A stretch of DNA of 46,511 nt from Planctomycetaceae bacterium (GCA_015490875.1 WFWZ01000079.1:1-46511), one strand, 5' to 3'. Counted from the stretch's first letter, positions 8,844-18,532 are shown. The notes: a model not told the origin generated them from the letters alone. Program-made: numbers and translations.

Positions 8844-8860
8844 GGCTTGTTTAACAAGCC
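8844..8860. repeat. perfect 8-bp inverted repeat after a stop codon
   Basis: GGCTTGTTTAACAAGCC starts one base after the TGA of the second DUF1559-derived gene. The two 8-base arms are perfectly complementary around one T. It could fold as a 6-bp stem with a TTTAA loop or bind a dimeric protein. No T-run follows, so a classic intrinsic terminator is not supported. Confidence 0.6.
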
Positions 8861-8976
8861 TGCCTCGATTGCCCATTCTCGCTTGACTGTGCCGTTGGCC
8901 TGCTGATATGTTGCTCGCGGCGACCGGCATGATGTCGGTCGGAGATCCGAAGGAGTCCGCGCAAGGAGTGCGTGCA

Positions 8977-10830
8977 GTGAAGCGGAAACAGTGGGCCGTC
9001 GTCGTCGGCGTGGTGGTCGGATGCGGCTGGGTGCCGGTGGGATGCAATTCTCCCTTGATTCGGACCCAAAGTCCCGAAGTGGAGCAGGCGGCGGCGCCTG
9101 AAGTCGATTCGTGGGCCGACGAAGAGTCTCCTCAGCTCGTCGGCGATGTCACGCGCACGTTCGGCCTGCACTTGCTGAAGGTGGAAGGGGTTGCGCTCGT
9201 CAACAACCTTCGCGGAACGGGGAGCGACCCGCCGCCGTCGCCGCTGCGCGACATCTTGTTGTCAGAGATCCGAGCTCATAACGTGGCAGGTGCATCGCAA
9301 CTGATCGCTTCCAAGGACAACGCTCTCGTCACCGTCACCGCGTACCTCCCGCCAGGCGTGCGCAAAGGAGATCATGTCGATGCAATCGTCAAGGCACCGG
9401 TGGGAACGAAGACGAAGAGTCTGGAAGGAGGCTACCTCCTCCCCGTGCGGCTCCAGGAAATGCGCCTCATCCAGAACCGGATTCGCACCGGTTCGGTGAC
9501 AGCCGACGCCACGGGGCCGATTGTCGTGGATGCAGTCTTCGACGGAGCCGAGGACAAGGTGCACCTCTTGCGAGGAAGAGTGCTCGGAGGAGTCCGCTCA
9601 CGAATCACGCGTCCCATTCATCTCGTGTTGAAAGAAGAGTATCGCAGCGGCCGGTACAGCGCCCGGATCGGTCGAGCCATCAATGCGCGGTTTCACTACT
9701 ACGACCGAGGCGTGAAGAAGGGAGTCGCCAAGCCGATCAACGACAAGTTGATCGAATTGCAGGTGCCGCTTCATTACCAGCCGAACGTGCGGCGGTTCGT
9801 GCAGGTGGTGCGGCGCGTGGCGATCGCCGAAACGCCGGCCGACCGGGCAGCCCGTATCGAGATGCTCGGCCGGAAGTTACTCGACCCGACAACGGCCGCC
9901 AGTGCAGCCGCCGAACTCGAGGCCATCGGCGAAGAGGGAGCCGTCAAACTGCTGACGGCATTGAAGTCGGACGATCCGGAGGTTCGATTTTACGCGGCAG
10001 AAGCCGCGGCCTATCTCGATTACGAGGAGGCAGCGGAGGTATTGGCCGAAGCCGCCGAAACGGAGCCCGCCTTCCGCTGGCATGCCCTGGCGGCCCTGAC
10101 GGCCATGCGGCAAGTCGCTGCGGCCGAGGCGTTATCTTCGCTGCTGCACAGCACGAGTGCGGAGACCCGTTACGGCGCGTTTCGGGCTCTGCGCAAGCGA
10201 AACAGCCGCGATCCGCTCGTACAGCCCGACGCCATGTTCGGCGAAGTGGAATACCATGCCATTCCGTCCGACGGACCTCCCATGGTCCATTTCTCGCGCA
10301 GTATGCACCAGGAGATCGTTCTGTTCGGCTCGGATATGCCACTGCGTCCACCGGCGGTGTTGTTCGCCGGCCGCCGCATCCTGCTCAAGGGAACACCCGA
10401 CGGCCGGATCAAGGTGACGCGCTTCTCCGTGGACGAAGAGGGGGATACGCACGTCGTCTGCCCACCACGGCTCGATGCTGTCTTGCGCACGGTTGGCGAG
10501 CTGGGAGCCACCTACGGAGAGATGCTTCAGATGGTGCAGCAGGCGAAGCGGAACGGCGACCTGGAGGCTCGAGTCGTCGTGCACGCTCTGGCCGAACCGG
10601 GGCGTCCCTATTATCGTGATAAGAAGGGGGCGGTCGAGTCAGCATCGGCCGCGAGGAAGGAACAGGGGGACCGCACGCCACCCGCGGCCGATGTCGCGGA
10701 ACTCGAGTCGGACCCGCAATCGTTCCCGCTCGACGATACCTCCCCTTCGGACCTCGCATCCGCCGCCTCCAGCCGCTCGGGTGCGAACCGGTTTTGGAGC
10801 CGCTTTCGACTGTGGGGGAACGACGAGTAG
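8977..10830 (+). CDS. FlgI-like (P-ring) protein with HEAT-type repeats
   Basis: A 617-residue protein, GTG start at 8977 with AAGGAG eight bases upstream. The N-terminus (KRKQWAVVVGVVVGC) is a signal with a plausible lipobox VVGC at 13-16 or a later VGC at 21-23. Residues about 48-270 resemble flagellar P-ring protein FlgI: VEGVALVNNLRGTGS, then NALVTVTAYLPPGVRKGDHVD and SLEGGYLLPVRL. Residues about 308-410 form Ala/Glu-rich helical repeats of HEAT type (VRFYAAEAAAYL, ETRYGAFRALR). The last 50 residues are low-complexity. Canonical FlgI is about 370 residues and has no HEAT part. No other flagellar gene is nearby, so a role outside the flagellum is possible. Confidence 0.7.
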   Translation: MKRKQWAVVVGVVVGCGWVPVGCNSPLIRTQSPEVEQAAAPEVDSWADEESPQLVGDVTRTFGLHLLKVEGVALVNNLRGTGSDPPPSPLRDILLSEIRAHNVAGASQLIASKDNALVTVTAYLPPGVRKGDHVDAIVKAPVGTKTKSLEGGYLLPVRLQEMRLIQNRIRTGSVTADATGPIVVDAVFDGAEDKVHLLRGRVLGGVRSRITRPIHLVLKEEYRSGRYSARIGRAINARFHYYDRGVKKGVAKPINDKLIELQVPLHYQPNVRRFVQVVRRVAIAETPADRAARIEMLGRKLLDPTTAASAAAELEAIGEEGAVKLLTALKSDDPEVRFYAAEAAAYLDYEEAAEVLAEAAETEPAFRWHALAALTAMRQVAAAEALSSLLHSTSAETRYGAFRALRKRNSRDPLVQPDAMFGEVEYHAIPSDGPPMVHFSRSMHQEIVLFGSDMPLRPPAVLFAGRRILLKGTPDGRIKVTRFSVDEEGDTHVVCPPRLDAVLRTVGELGATYGEMLQMVQQAKRNGDLEARVVVHALAEPGRPYYRDKKGAVESASAARKEQGDRTPPAADVAELESDPQSFPLDDTSPSDLASAASSRSGANRFWSRFRLWGNDE

Positions 10831-10941
10831 GTCGGTGGGAGCGATGAGGCGAGGTGGCCGCGAGGTTCTCCCATCCGGTTTCCAACTCCCTTCCCCCTCT
10901 CCCTTCGATCCTCCCTTCGTGCTTCGCCCGCGGACAAGTTC

Positions 10942-13900
10942 ATGCTCAAAGCGCTCGAGCTGGTTGGCTTCAAGAGCTTCGCCGATAAGACTCGGTTCGA
11001 GTTCCCTCCTGGGATCACGGTGATCGTCGGCCCCAACGGCTCGGGCAAGTCGAACGTCGTCGACGCGATCAAATGGGTCCTGGGCGAGCAGAGCGTCAAG
11101 AGCCTGCGCGGCAAGGAGATGGCGGACGTCATCTTCAAAGGGTCGCCCGCCGGCGGCCGCAAACCGATGAACTACGCCGAGGCGACGATCGTCTTCGATA
11201 ATGCCGACGGCCGGCTCCCCGCGGAGTCCTCGGAGGTGCGCGTCACCCGTCGCGTCTACCGCAGCGGCGAAGGGGAGTACCTGATCAACAACGAGGCATG
11301 TCGACTCAAGGATATCAAGGACCTCTTCCGAGGCACTGGCGTCGGGACAGATGCCTACAGCCTCATCGAGCAGGGTAAAGTCGACCGGATGCTACAGGCG
11401 TCGCCGCGCGAACGTCGCGCCATGTTCGAAGAGGCCGCCGGCATCAGTCGATTCAAAGCGAAGAAAATCGAAACCCAACGGCGGCTCGAACGCGTCTCCC
11501 AGAACCTTGTGCGCTTGGCCGATATCGTGGAGGAGGTCGAGTCCCGGTTGCGCACGGTTCGAGCCCAAGCAGGCAAGGCTCGGCAATACCGCCAATGGCA
11601 AGAACGGCTGCTCGAACTGCGCACGCAAGTCGGCCTGAGCGACTGGCTCCGATACACGCGCCAGTGGGAGACCGCAAAAGCGGAACTCGAAGAGCTGCGG
11701 CAACAGTTGGCGCAATTGCAGTCCCAAGCAGCGTCGCTCGAAACCGAGGCGACAACGTTGGAAGACGAAGCGAGCGAGCTCGCGCAGCGGGCCGCGCACA
11801 CCGACCAACAAAGTGCTCGATGCCGGGAACAGATCGCCGTGGCTCGAGCGGCCGCCGAGCAACTCCAGCGCCAGCAATCCGATCTGTCACGGCAGCGAAC
11901 GCAGTTGGCTCGCCGGTATGTGCTCCTGCGCGACCGAGCCGGAGATCTCGACGAGAAGCTGGCCGGATTGACATCGGAACTCGAGAAAGAAGAGGGGTTG
12001 CTCGAACGACAACGGGCCGATGTCAGAGATCTGGCCCGACGGGTGGAACAAGGTACGAACGCGGTTGTTCGCCAACGCCGGTCGGCCGAACAGTGGCACG
12101 AGGAGGTCACTTCCCTGGCCCGGCTTGTCGAAACATGGCGGCGGCAGACCGGCCGATCGGAAGCCGAGCTTGCCTCGGTCGCCGCGCGGCGCACCCAACT
12201 TATTGCCGAACGAAGACGGCTTGGCGCCGAACGCATCGAAGCAGCTCGAAGACGCCACCAGATCGCGAAGACGATCGACCGGCTGCGAGCGGAACAGGCC
12301 GAGGCTCAGCGCCGCCTCGAGGAACTCGAGCGGGACCAGGACGACGAGCGGCGACTGTGGCAACGCCGCCAGGAGGAACGGACGGCCCTGCAAAGCCGGC
12401 TCTCGGGGCTGCGAGAACGCGCCGACTTGTTGCAGCAGCTCGAGGAGCGACGCGAGGGCGTCGGGGCGGGTCCGAAGGAAGTCCTGCAACGAGCCGCCAC
12501 GGCAAAGGCCGGCCCATTCGCCGACGTCATCGGACTCCTGGGAGACCAGCTCGAAGTGCCGCTCGATGCGGCTCCTTTGGTCGACAACGTCCTGGGCCAC
12601 CGCACCAGTGCCGTGGTACTGCGCCCCGGGGCCTCGCTCGAAGCCTGGTGCCGGATCCGCAATGCTCTTCCCGGACGCGTCGAGCTCTTGCCGCTCGACC
12701 GGATCGAAGCGACGCCCGTCTCCTTGCCTTCATCTTTCGCCGATCGTTCGAACGAGATCGTCTGCCTGGCAGATCTGGTCGATGTGGCCCCCGAACTCGA
12801 GTCGCTCAAGCAGGCGATGCTCGGAACCGTTTTCGTCGTGAACGATCTGACGACGGCATTGCAGTGGCAAGCTGAAGGCTTCCCTTATCCGTTGATCACT
12901 CGGAGTGGCGAGCAGGTCCGGGAAGACGGAAGCGTGTCACTGGGTCCCGGCAGCACGAGTGCCAATTTGGTGTCACGACGGAGCGAGCTTCGGGTGCTCC
13001 AGCGAGGTATCCGAACGCTGGAAAACCAGATCCGGATGGCGGATGAAGAGATCGCGCGCATGCAAGATCGGTTGCAGGAACGAGACGGTGAAATCGAACG
13101 GATCGAACGAGAGCAGGCGAGGATCCAGGAGGCACTCGCGGACGAGCGTGTCTCCCTGCTGACGATCGACGATCGACTGCAGCGGCTCCAGAGAGAAGAG
13201 TCAGAGTTGCAGCAAGAATGCGAAGCGGAAACACGGGCACTGAAGCGTTGGAGCAACGAGGCGCAGGCGGCCCGACAATTCGCCTGGAATGCTCACCGGC
13301 AATGGACGTGGTCTTCACGAGCGGCAAAAGAGGCTCGAGCCGCCCAGGCACAAGCCGAACACGAGCTCGAAAAAGTTCAAGAAGAACTCCGACAGGCCGA
13401 AATCGCTTTGGCTCGCCGCGAGGAGTTTGTCGCGGCGCTGCGACAACAGCGAGACCGGTTCGAGTCGGACCGGCGGGAGCGGGAGGAGGCAGTCAACGAG
13501 ACGCGGCAGCAACTACAGGAGGTGAAGGGACGTCTGGACGAGACCGAATTGCAATGGCTGCAGCGATTGAGTGACGCGGCACGGCTTTATTGGCAGTTGC
13601 AAAAGCTCGAGTTGACGTCGGGCGAGCTCGCAAGAGAGCGGCGTGAGTTGGAGGAACAGCGGCGACGGCTGGCCAAGGAGATGGAAAAGACGCGCCGGGC
13701 CCTTCGGAAGCTCGAACAGCGACTGCAGCAACAGGAGATGGAGGCGGATCGCTGGGAGCGCGAACGGGAGCAACTCGAGCAGCGTTATCTCGACGACTTC
13801 CAAATCGATCTCCCCAAACTCGTGGGGGAGGGCATCGAACAGGAGGAATCGGAACGGGAGGAAGTGGAACGGGAGATCGCCGAGCTCCGGCACAAGATCG

Positions 13901-14553
13901 CTACGATGGGCGCGGTCAACATGGAGGCACTCGAAGAACTCGAAGGACTCGAAGAGCGATTCGCCCTCCTGTCGGGACAGTACAACGACATGGTTCAGGC
14001 GAAGACGACGCTCGAACGGATCATCCACAAGATCAACGCCGACAGCCGGCGGCTCTTCAGTGAGACACTCGAGACGATCCGATCCAACTTTCAGGCTCTG
14101 TATCGCAAGTCGTTCGGCGGAGGCCATGCCGATCTGGTGCTCGAAGAAGGTGTCGATATCCTCGAAGCGGGGATCGACATCGTGGCGACCCCTCCCGGAA
14201 AACCGTCATTCAACAATTCGCTCCTCAGTGGTGGCGAACGTGCCCTCACCGCGGTGTCGCTACTGCTGGCGATTTTCCAGTATCGTCCGAGTCCCTTCTG
14301 CGTGCTGGACGAAGTCGACGCACCGTTCGACGAAGCGAACATCGGCCGGTTCATCGACGTGCTCAAAGATTTTCTCGGATGGACCCGATTCGTCATCGTC
14401 ACTCACTCGAAAAAGACGATGACCGCCGCCGACACGCTCTACGGCATCACGATGCAAGAGTCGGGCGTTTCGAAGCAAGTCTCGGTGCGGTTCGAAGACG
14501 TCAACGAGCGGGGGGAGATCGTCGAGTCGAGCGATGACGAGGCGGCCGCTTGA
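10942..14553 (+). CDS. smc: chromosome segregation protein SMC
   Basis: A full-length 1203-residue SMC ATPase, which condenses and helps to segregate the chromosome with ScpA and ScpB. The N-terminal head has Walker A GPNGSGKS at 30-37. Long Arg/Glu/Gln-rich coiled coils follow, with the hinge at about 525-680 (PFADVIGLLGDQLEVPL to DGSVSLGPGS). The C-terminal head has the LSGGERALTA signature at 1095-1104 and Walker B FCVLDEVDAPFDEANI near 1118-1133. Length matches bacterial SMC (about 1190). The codon for Met at 10942 begins MLKALELVGFKSFAD, the standard start. It lies 111 bases after the FlgI-like gene and before tyrA. Confidence 0.96.
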   Translation: MLKALELVGFKSFADKTRFEFPPGITVIVGPNGSGKSNVVDAIKWVLGEQSVKSLRGKEMADVIFKGSPAGGRKPMNYAEATIVFDNADGRLPAESSEVRVTRRVYRSGEGEYLINNEACRLKDIKDLFRGTGVGTDAYSLIEQGKVDRMLQASPRERRAMFEEAAGISRFKAKKIETQRRLERVSQNLVRLADIVEEVESRLRTVRAQAGKARQYRQWQERLLELRTQVGLSDWLRYTRQWETAKAELEELRQQLAQLQSQAASLETEATTLEDEASELAQRAAHTDQQSARCREQIAVARAAAEQLQRQQSDLSRQRTQLARRYVLLRDRAGDLDEKLAGLTSELEKEEGLLERQRADVRDLARRVEQGTNAVVRQRRSAEQWHEEVTSLARLVETWRRQTGRSEAELASVAARRTQLIAERRRLGAERIEAARRRHQIAKTIDRLRAEQAEAQRRLEELERDQDDERRLWQRRQEERTALQSRLSGLRERADLLQQLEERREGVGAGPKEVLQRAATAKAGPFADVIGLLGDQLEVPLDAAPLVDNVLGHRTSAVVLRPGASLEAWCRIRNALPGRVELLPLDRIEATPVSLPSSFADRSNEIVCLADLVDVAPELESLKQAMLGTVFVVNDLTTALQWQAEGFPYPLITRSGEQVREDGSVSLGPGSTSANLVSRRSELRVLQRGIRTLENQIRMADEEIARMQDRLQERDGEIERIEREQARIQEALADERVSLLTIDDRLQRLQREESELQQECEAETRALKRWSNEAQAARQFAWNAHRQWTWSSRAAKEARAAQAQAEHELEKVQEELRQAEIALARREEFVAALRQQRDRFESDRREREEAVNETRQQLQEVKGRLDETELQWLQRLSDAARLYWQLQKLELTSGELARERRELEEQRRRLAKEMEKTRRALRKLEQRLQQQEMEADRWEREREQLEQRYLDDFQIDLPKLVGEGIEQEESEREEVEREIAELRHKIATMGAVNMEALEELEGLEERFALLSGQYNDMVQAKTTLERIIHKINADSRRLFSETLETIRSNFQALYRKSFGGGHADLVLEEGVDILEAGIDIVATPPGKPSFNNSLLSGGERALTAVSLLLAIFQYRPSPFCVLDEVDAPFDEANIGRFIDVLKDFLGWTRFVIVTHSKKTMTAADTLYGITMQESGVSKQVSVRFEDVNERGEIVESSDDEAAA

Positions 14554-14578
14554 GCCGCTGGGCAGTCGGAACGGCCCC

Positions 14579-14587
14579 TGCTACAAT
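14579..14587 (+). promoter_or_regulatory. candidate extended -10 element (TGC-TACAAT)
   Basis: TGC-TACAAT lies in the short gap between smc and tyrA, 66 bases before the chosen GTG start. It has the same TGC-TAYAAT form as elements at 3764 and 40105. No clear -35 is visible. It would give tyrA-purSL a promoter separate from smc. Confidence 0.45.
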
Positions 14588-14653
14588 TTCGGCTCGTTGC
14601 TCGGGCGGCCAGGCCGCCTATCGGGACTCCTTCCGCTGGTGGAAACTCTTACG

Positions 14654-15499
14654 GTGGCAAGCCGCTGGGACCGCGTGGCCGTAATCGGGGTCGGACTGTT
14701 GGGCGGTTCGATCGCCTTGGCGCTGCGCCGCCGAGGACTGTGCGAAAGCGTGGTCGGCATCGGCCGCGACTCGAGCAAGTTACAACGCGCCGTCGAGACG
14801 GGCGTCCTCGATGAAGGGACGACCGATCTGGCGGCCGGCGTGGCCGACGCCGACGTCGTCCTCGTGGCGACCCCCGTCGATCACGTCGTTCCATACGTGC
14901 GAGCCGCCGCTGAAGGAGCCAGACGAGCGCGTCTGATCACCGATGTTGGAAGTGTGAAGGCGAGCATCGTTGAGGCGCTTGGCGATTTGAGTCCGGATGT
15001 GCCGTTCGTGGGAAGTCATCCCTTGGCAGGGAGCGAACAGAGTGGTTTCGAGCACGCCTCGCCCGAGTTGCTCGAGGGACGAGTCGTCTTCGTGACGCCC
15101 ACCGAGCGGACGCGATCCGACGTAACCGGCGAGGCTCGGGCCTTCTGGGAGTCCTTGGGGGCTCGCGTCGAGTCGATCGATGCGGCCGAGCACGACCGGG
15201 TGATGGCGGCCGTCAGCCATCTGCCGCACCTGGTGGCGTCCGCTCTGGCAGCCGCCGTTCCCGACTTTCCGGCTCACTATTTCGGGACCGGATTTCGCGA
15301 TACAACGCGACTGGCCAGTGGAAGCGTCGCCATGTGGGTTCCCATTCTGCTTCAGAACCGAACGGCCATTGCCGAGGCCTGGAAACGATTCCGCGAGATG
15401 GTGGAAACTTGGGAAGAGGCTCTGGACACTCCCGATCCCAACCGACTCGCCGACCTGCTGACAGAAGGAAAACGACGCCGTGACGCTTTGGGAAGTTGA
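14654..15499 (+). CDS. tyrA: prephenate dehydrogenase
   Basis: A 281-residue NAD(P)-dependent prephenate/arogenate dehydrogenase, the tyrosine-branch enzyme that decarboxylates prephenate to 4-hydroxyphenylpyruvate. The dinucleotide-binding motif GVGLLG is at 12-17. Further family marks are TDVGSVK, FVGSHPLAGSEQSGF and VSHLPHLVASALA. No chorismate mutase or ACT domain is attached. The start is uncertain: GTG 14654 (MASRWDRVAVIG) places seven residues before the first strand and has GGTGGA upstream, while GTG 14639 is five codons longer. The 3' end overlaps the purL-type gene by 20 bases, so the two are probably translated from one message. Confidence 0.92.
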   Translation: MASRWDRVAVIGVGLLGGSIALALRRRGLCESVVGIGRDSSKLQRAVETGVLDEGTTDLAAGVADADVVLVATPVDHVVPYVRAAAEGARRARLITDVGSVKASIVEALGDLSPDVPFVGSHPLAGSEQSGFEHASPELLEGRVVFVTPTERTRSDVTGEARAFWESLGARVESIDAAEHDRVMAAVSHLPHLVASALAAAVPDFPAHYFGTGFRDTTRLASGSVAMWVPILLQNRTAIAEAWKRFREMVETWEEALDTPDPNRLADLLTEGKRRRDALGS

Positions 15500-18413
15500 A
15501 ATTCATCCGGCTGCCGGACTTCCCGACCGCACTGCCGAGGAGGTTCTCTCGGATGCACGCGACCTGGGGCTGGCGCCGGACCGGCTCCGCACGGCGCGAG
15601 CCTTTCTTCTGGAAGGCGAGCTGACAAGGGACGATGCCGAATCGATTGCCCAACGGTTGTTGGCCGATGCGATCGTCGAACGGTTTCGTGTCGATACTCC
15701 CGAGCAACTCGGTGTCTCGCATCCCGACGGCAATTTCGCAGCGTTGATTCAGGTGCGCTATAAGCCTGGCGTGATGGACCCGGTCGCTCAGAGCACGCTT
15801 GAGGCCATCGCCGAGCTCGGTTGGGATCTGGACGCGGTGGCCACGCTGCGCAAGTACTGGCTCGACGGGCTCGATGATGACGCCTGCCAGCTTCTGGGCA
15901 AACGTCTCTTGGCCAATGATTCGATCGAGCATATCGATTTTGGCCCTCTGCAAGTGACGCATTTGCGGCACGATCATCAATATCAGTTCGAGCTGCGGCG
16001 CGTGCCCATTCGAGACCTGGACGAGGACGCGCTGAAGAAGCTCAGTCGCGAAGGTCAGCTCTACTTGAGTCTCGTCGAGATGCAGACGATCCAGGCGTTC
16101 TTCCGTGAATTGGGCCGGGAACCGACCGACGTGGAACTCGAGACCATTGCCCAAACCTGGAGTGAACACTGCAGCCACAAGACTCTAGCCGGACGTATTG
16201 CTTACACGGACGAAAACGGAACGCGGCACTTCGAAAACATGCTCAAGGAAACCGTTTTCGCGGCAACCGAGCGGATTCGAGCGTCTCTGGGGGAGGACGA
16301 TTGGTGTGTGAGCGTCTTTCGGGATAATGCGGGCGTTGTACGCTTTGACGATCGATACCACGTGGCCTTCAAAGTCGAGACGCACAACCATCCTTCGGCA
16401 CTCGAGCCGTATGGGGGTGCCAACACGGGGCTGGGGGGAGTCATTCGCGACACGTTGGGAACGGGGCTCGGAGCCAAACCGATCTGCAGCACGGACGTCT
16501 TCTGCTTCGCGCCGCCGGACTTGCCCGGTGACGCCATGCCGCCGGGCGTGCTCCATCCACGCCGCGTGATGAAAGGCGTCGTGGCCGGCGTCCGGGACTA
16601 CGGCAACCGGATGGGGATTCCGACAGTCAACGGCGCGATCTGTTTCGATGAGCGTTATCTCGGGAATCCACTCGTCTATTGCGGGAACGTCGGGTTGCTC
16701 CCGCACGGAGCCGAAACGAAGGCAGCACAGCCGGGAGACCTCATTGTCACGCTGGGCGGGCGGACGGGCCGGGACGGCATCCACGGAGCCACGTTCAGCT
16801 CCGCGGAGCTGACGAGCGAAAGCGAGGAAGTTTCGGGCGGAGCCGTGCAGATCGGCAACGCCATCATGGAAAAGATGTTGCAAGATGTCCTCTTGCAGGC
16901 TCGCGACGAAGGCCTCTACCACGCAGTGACCGATTGCGGTGCGGGAGGCTATTCGAGTGCCGTGGGGGAAATGGGCGCCGACATCGGAGCTCGCGTGCAG
17001 CTCGATCAGGTCCCCCTCAAGTATGCCGGGCTCACCTACACCGAGATCTGGATCAGCGAAGCGCAGGAGAGGATGGTGTTGGCGGTTCCTCCCGAATGCT
17101 GGCCGAGACTCGAGGCTCTCTGCCGCAGTGAAGGAGTCGAAGCGACGGTGATCGGCGAATTCGTCGCGACAGGGAGACTGGAGCTGTTCTATGGCGAGTC
17201 GCAGGTCGCCGACTTGTCGATGAAGTTCCTGCACGACGGGCGGCCGCCCGTCGTGCGGTCGGCCGAGTATCGCCCGCGCTCTGAGACTCCGTTTACCGCC
17301 AAGTCGCCCAAGGGTTTTCAAGAGACGTTGCTGGCCATTTTGGCGTCACCCAATGTGTGCAGCAAGGAATGGGTGATTCGGCAGTACGACCATGAGGTGC
17401 AGGCGGGGAGTGTGATCAAGCCGCTTGTGGGCGCGACGAACGACGGTCCCAGCGATGCGGCGGTCGTTCGTCCGCGACTCGATACGTACCGAGGTTTGGT
17501 GATTGCCTGCGGCATCCAACCTCGCCTCGGAGACGTCGATCCCTACCACATGGCGGCCAGTGCCATCGATGAGGCGGTACGCAACTGCGTCGCCGTCGGC
17601 GCCGATCCCGACCGGATCGCCATCTTGGACAATTTCTGCTGGGGAGACACGGAAAAACCGGAAGTGTTGGGGAGTCTCGTGCGAGCAGCCATCGGATGCC
17701 ATGACACAGCCGTGGCATTCGGGACACCGTTCATCAGCGGCAAGGACTCCTTGAATAACGAGTTTCGCTACCAGGACGAGACGGGAGCGACGCGCACGAT
17801 CGCCATTCCCCCGACGCTTTTGATCAGCGCACTTGGGCAAGTCGCCAATGCCCGGCAGTGCGTGACGATGGACCTCAAGGAAGCGGGCGATCTCGTCTAC
17901 CTTGTCGGCATCACACGCGACGAGCGGGCGGGGTCTCACTGGAGTCTTGTGTGGGATGCGGAGGGCGGCCGCGTGCCGCGAGTCGATGCCGCTCGAGCCA
18001 TTCAGACTTACCACCGCCTGCACGAAGCGATCCGGAAGGGATGGGTGCGGGCGTGTCATGACTTGAGCGAAGGAGGGCTGGCGGTCGCCGCCGCCGAGAT
18101 GGCCTTTGCCGGAGGACTCGGCATGGAGGTGACTTTAGAAGCGGTGCCGTATGAGGGAGAACAACTCGAGGATGACGAGAACGCGGCAGTAAGACTCTTT
18201 GCCGAGTCGAACAGCCGGCTGCTCGTGGAGGTGAGGCAGGAAGATGGTCCCACGTTCGAGGCGCTGATGGAGGGCGTGCCGTGCGCTTGCATCGGCCGAG
18301 TGACCGAGTCCGATCGGTTGGTCGTGCGAGCGTCGGCCGAGTCGTCTCCTTGCATCGACGTGGAACTTGCAGCGCTCAAGGAGGCATGGCAAGCACCGCT
18401 TCGTTGGTCGTGA
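15480..18413 (+). CDS. purL: fused PurS-PurS-PurL (FGAM synthase)
   Basis: A 977-residue phosphoribosylformylglycinamidine synthase. The PurL part (from about 170) has the two AIR-synthase-like halves, with WSEHCSHKTLAGRI, VETHNHPSALEPYGGANTG and TNDGPSDAAVVRPR-type stretches, and FISGKDSLNNEF and DLSEGGLAVAAAEMAF in the second half. Before it sit two PurS-like modules: about 1-85 and 86-170, the latter with the clear PurS start RYKPGVMDPVAQSTL. Canonical small PurL (about 740 residues) acts with separate PurS and PurQ; here PurS is built in, while PurQ is separate downstream. Start GTG 15480 has AAGGA ten bases upstream and overlaps tyrA. Confidence 0.93.
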   Translation: MTLWEVEIHPAAGLPDRTAEEVLSDARDLGLAPDRLRTARAFLLEGELTRDDAESIAQRLLADAIVERFRVDTPEQLGVSHPDGNFAALIQVRYKPGVMDPVAQSTLEAIAELGWDLDAVATLRKYWLDGLDDDACQLLGKRLLANDSIEHIDFGPLQVTHLRHDHQYQFELRRVPIRDLDEDALKKLSREGQLYLSLVEMQTIQAFFRELGREPTDVELETIAQTWSEHCSHKTLAGRIAYTDENGTRHFENMLKETVFAATERIRASLGEDDWCVSVFRDNAGVVRFDDRYHVAFKVETHNHPSALEPYGGANTGLGGVIRDTLGTGLGAKPICSTDVFCFAPPDLPGDAMPPGVLHPRRVMKGVVAGVRDYGNRMGIPTVNGAICFDERYLGNPLVYCGNVGLLPHGAETKAAQPGDLIVTLGGRTGRDGIHGATFSSAELTSESEEVSGGAVQIGNAIMEKMLQDVLLQARDEGLYHAVTDCGAGGYSSAVGEMGADIGARVQLDQVPLKYAGLTYTEIWISEAQERMVLAVPPECWPRLEALCRSEGVEATVIGEFVATGRLELFYGESQVADLSMKFLHDGRPPVVRSAEYRPRSETPFTAKSPKGFQETLLAILASPNVCSKEWVIRQYDHEVQAGSVIKPLVGATNDGPSDAAVVRPRLDTYRGLVIACGIQPRLGDVDPYHMAASAIDEAVRNCVAVGADPDRIAILDNFCWGDTEKPEVLGSLVRAAIGCHDTAVAFGTPFISGKDSLNNEFRYQDETGATRTIAIPPTLLISALGQVANARQCVTMDLKEAGDLVYLVGITRDERAGSHWSLVWDAEGGRVPRVDAARAIQTYHRLHEAIRKGWVRACHDLSEGGLAVAAAEMAFAGGLGMEVTLEAVPYEGEQLEDDENAAVRLFAESNSRLLVEVRQEDGPTFEALMEGVPCACIGRVTESDRLVVRASAESSPCIDVELAALKEAWQAPLRWS

Positions 18414-18496
18414 TGGCAAAGAAAGAGAACTCACGATGCGGTCTGACGGCAATAGCCGTCCTCGCGTCCCACTCGCGTGAACGAGTGAGCGGGTAG
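18413..18496 (+). CDS. possible 27-residue leader ORF between purL and purQ
   Basis: An ATG that overlaps the purL stop (TGATG) opens a 27-codon frame, MAKKENSRCGLTAIAVLASH onward, ending at TAG 18496. The stop-start overlap would allow re-initiation, and the frame spans two perfect hairpins. There is no known peptide like it and it may be chance. Confidence 0.2.
   Translation: MAKKENSRCGLTAIAVLASHSRERVSG
18445..18487 (+). promoter_or_regulatory. two consecutive hairpins between purL and purQ
   Basis: GACGGC-AATA-GCCGTC (18445-18460) is a perfect 6-bp stem with a 4-base loop. CACTCG-CGTGAA-CGAGTG (18470-18487) is a second perfect 6-bp stem. Neither has a T-run after it. Both lie in the 119-base purL-purQ gap and could tune purQ expression, stabilise message ends, or be chance. 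Confidence 0.4.
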
Positions 18497-18532
18497 AGGT
18501 TTCGGGTCTTTCGAATCGACAGTGACAAAGTA

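Noticed and set aside
8844..8860. Intrinsic terminator
   Set aside because: The hairpin is perfect but is not followed by a T-run, so it is listed only as an inverted repeat.
11595..12875. 426-codon plus-strand frame inside smc
   Set aside because: It is an Arg/Gly/Pro-rich shadow of smc in another frame.
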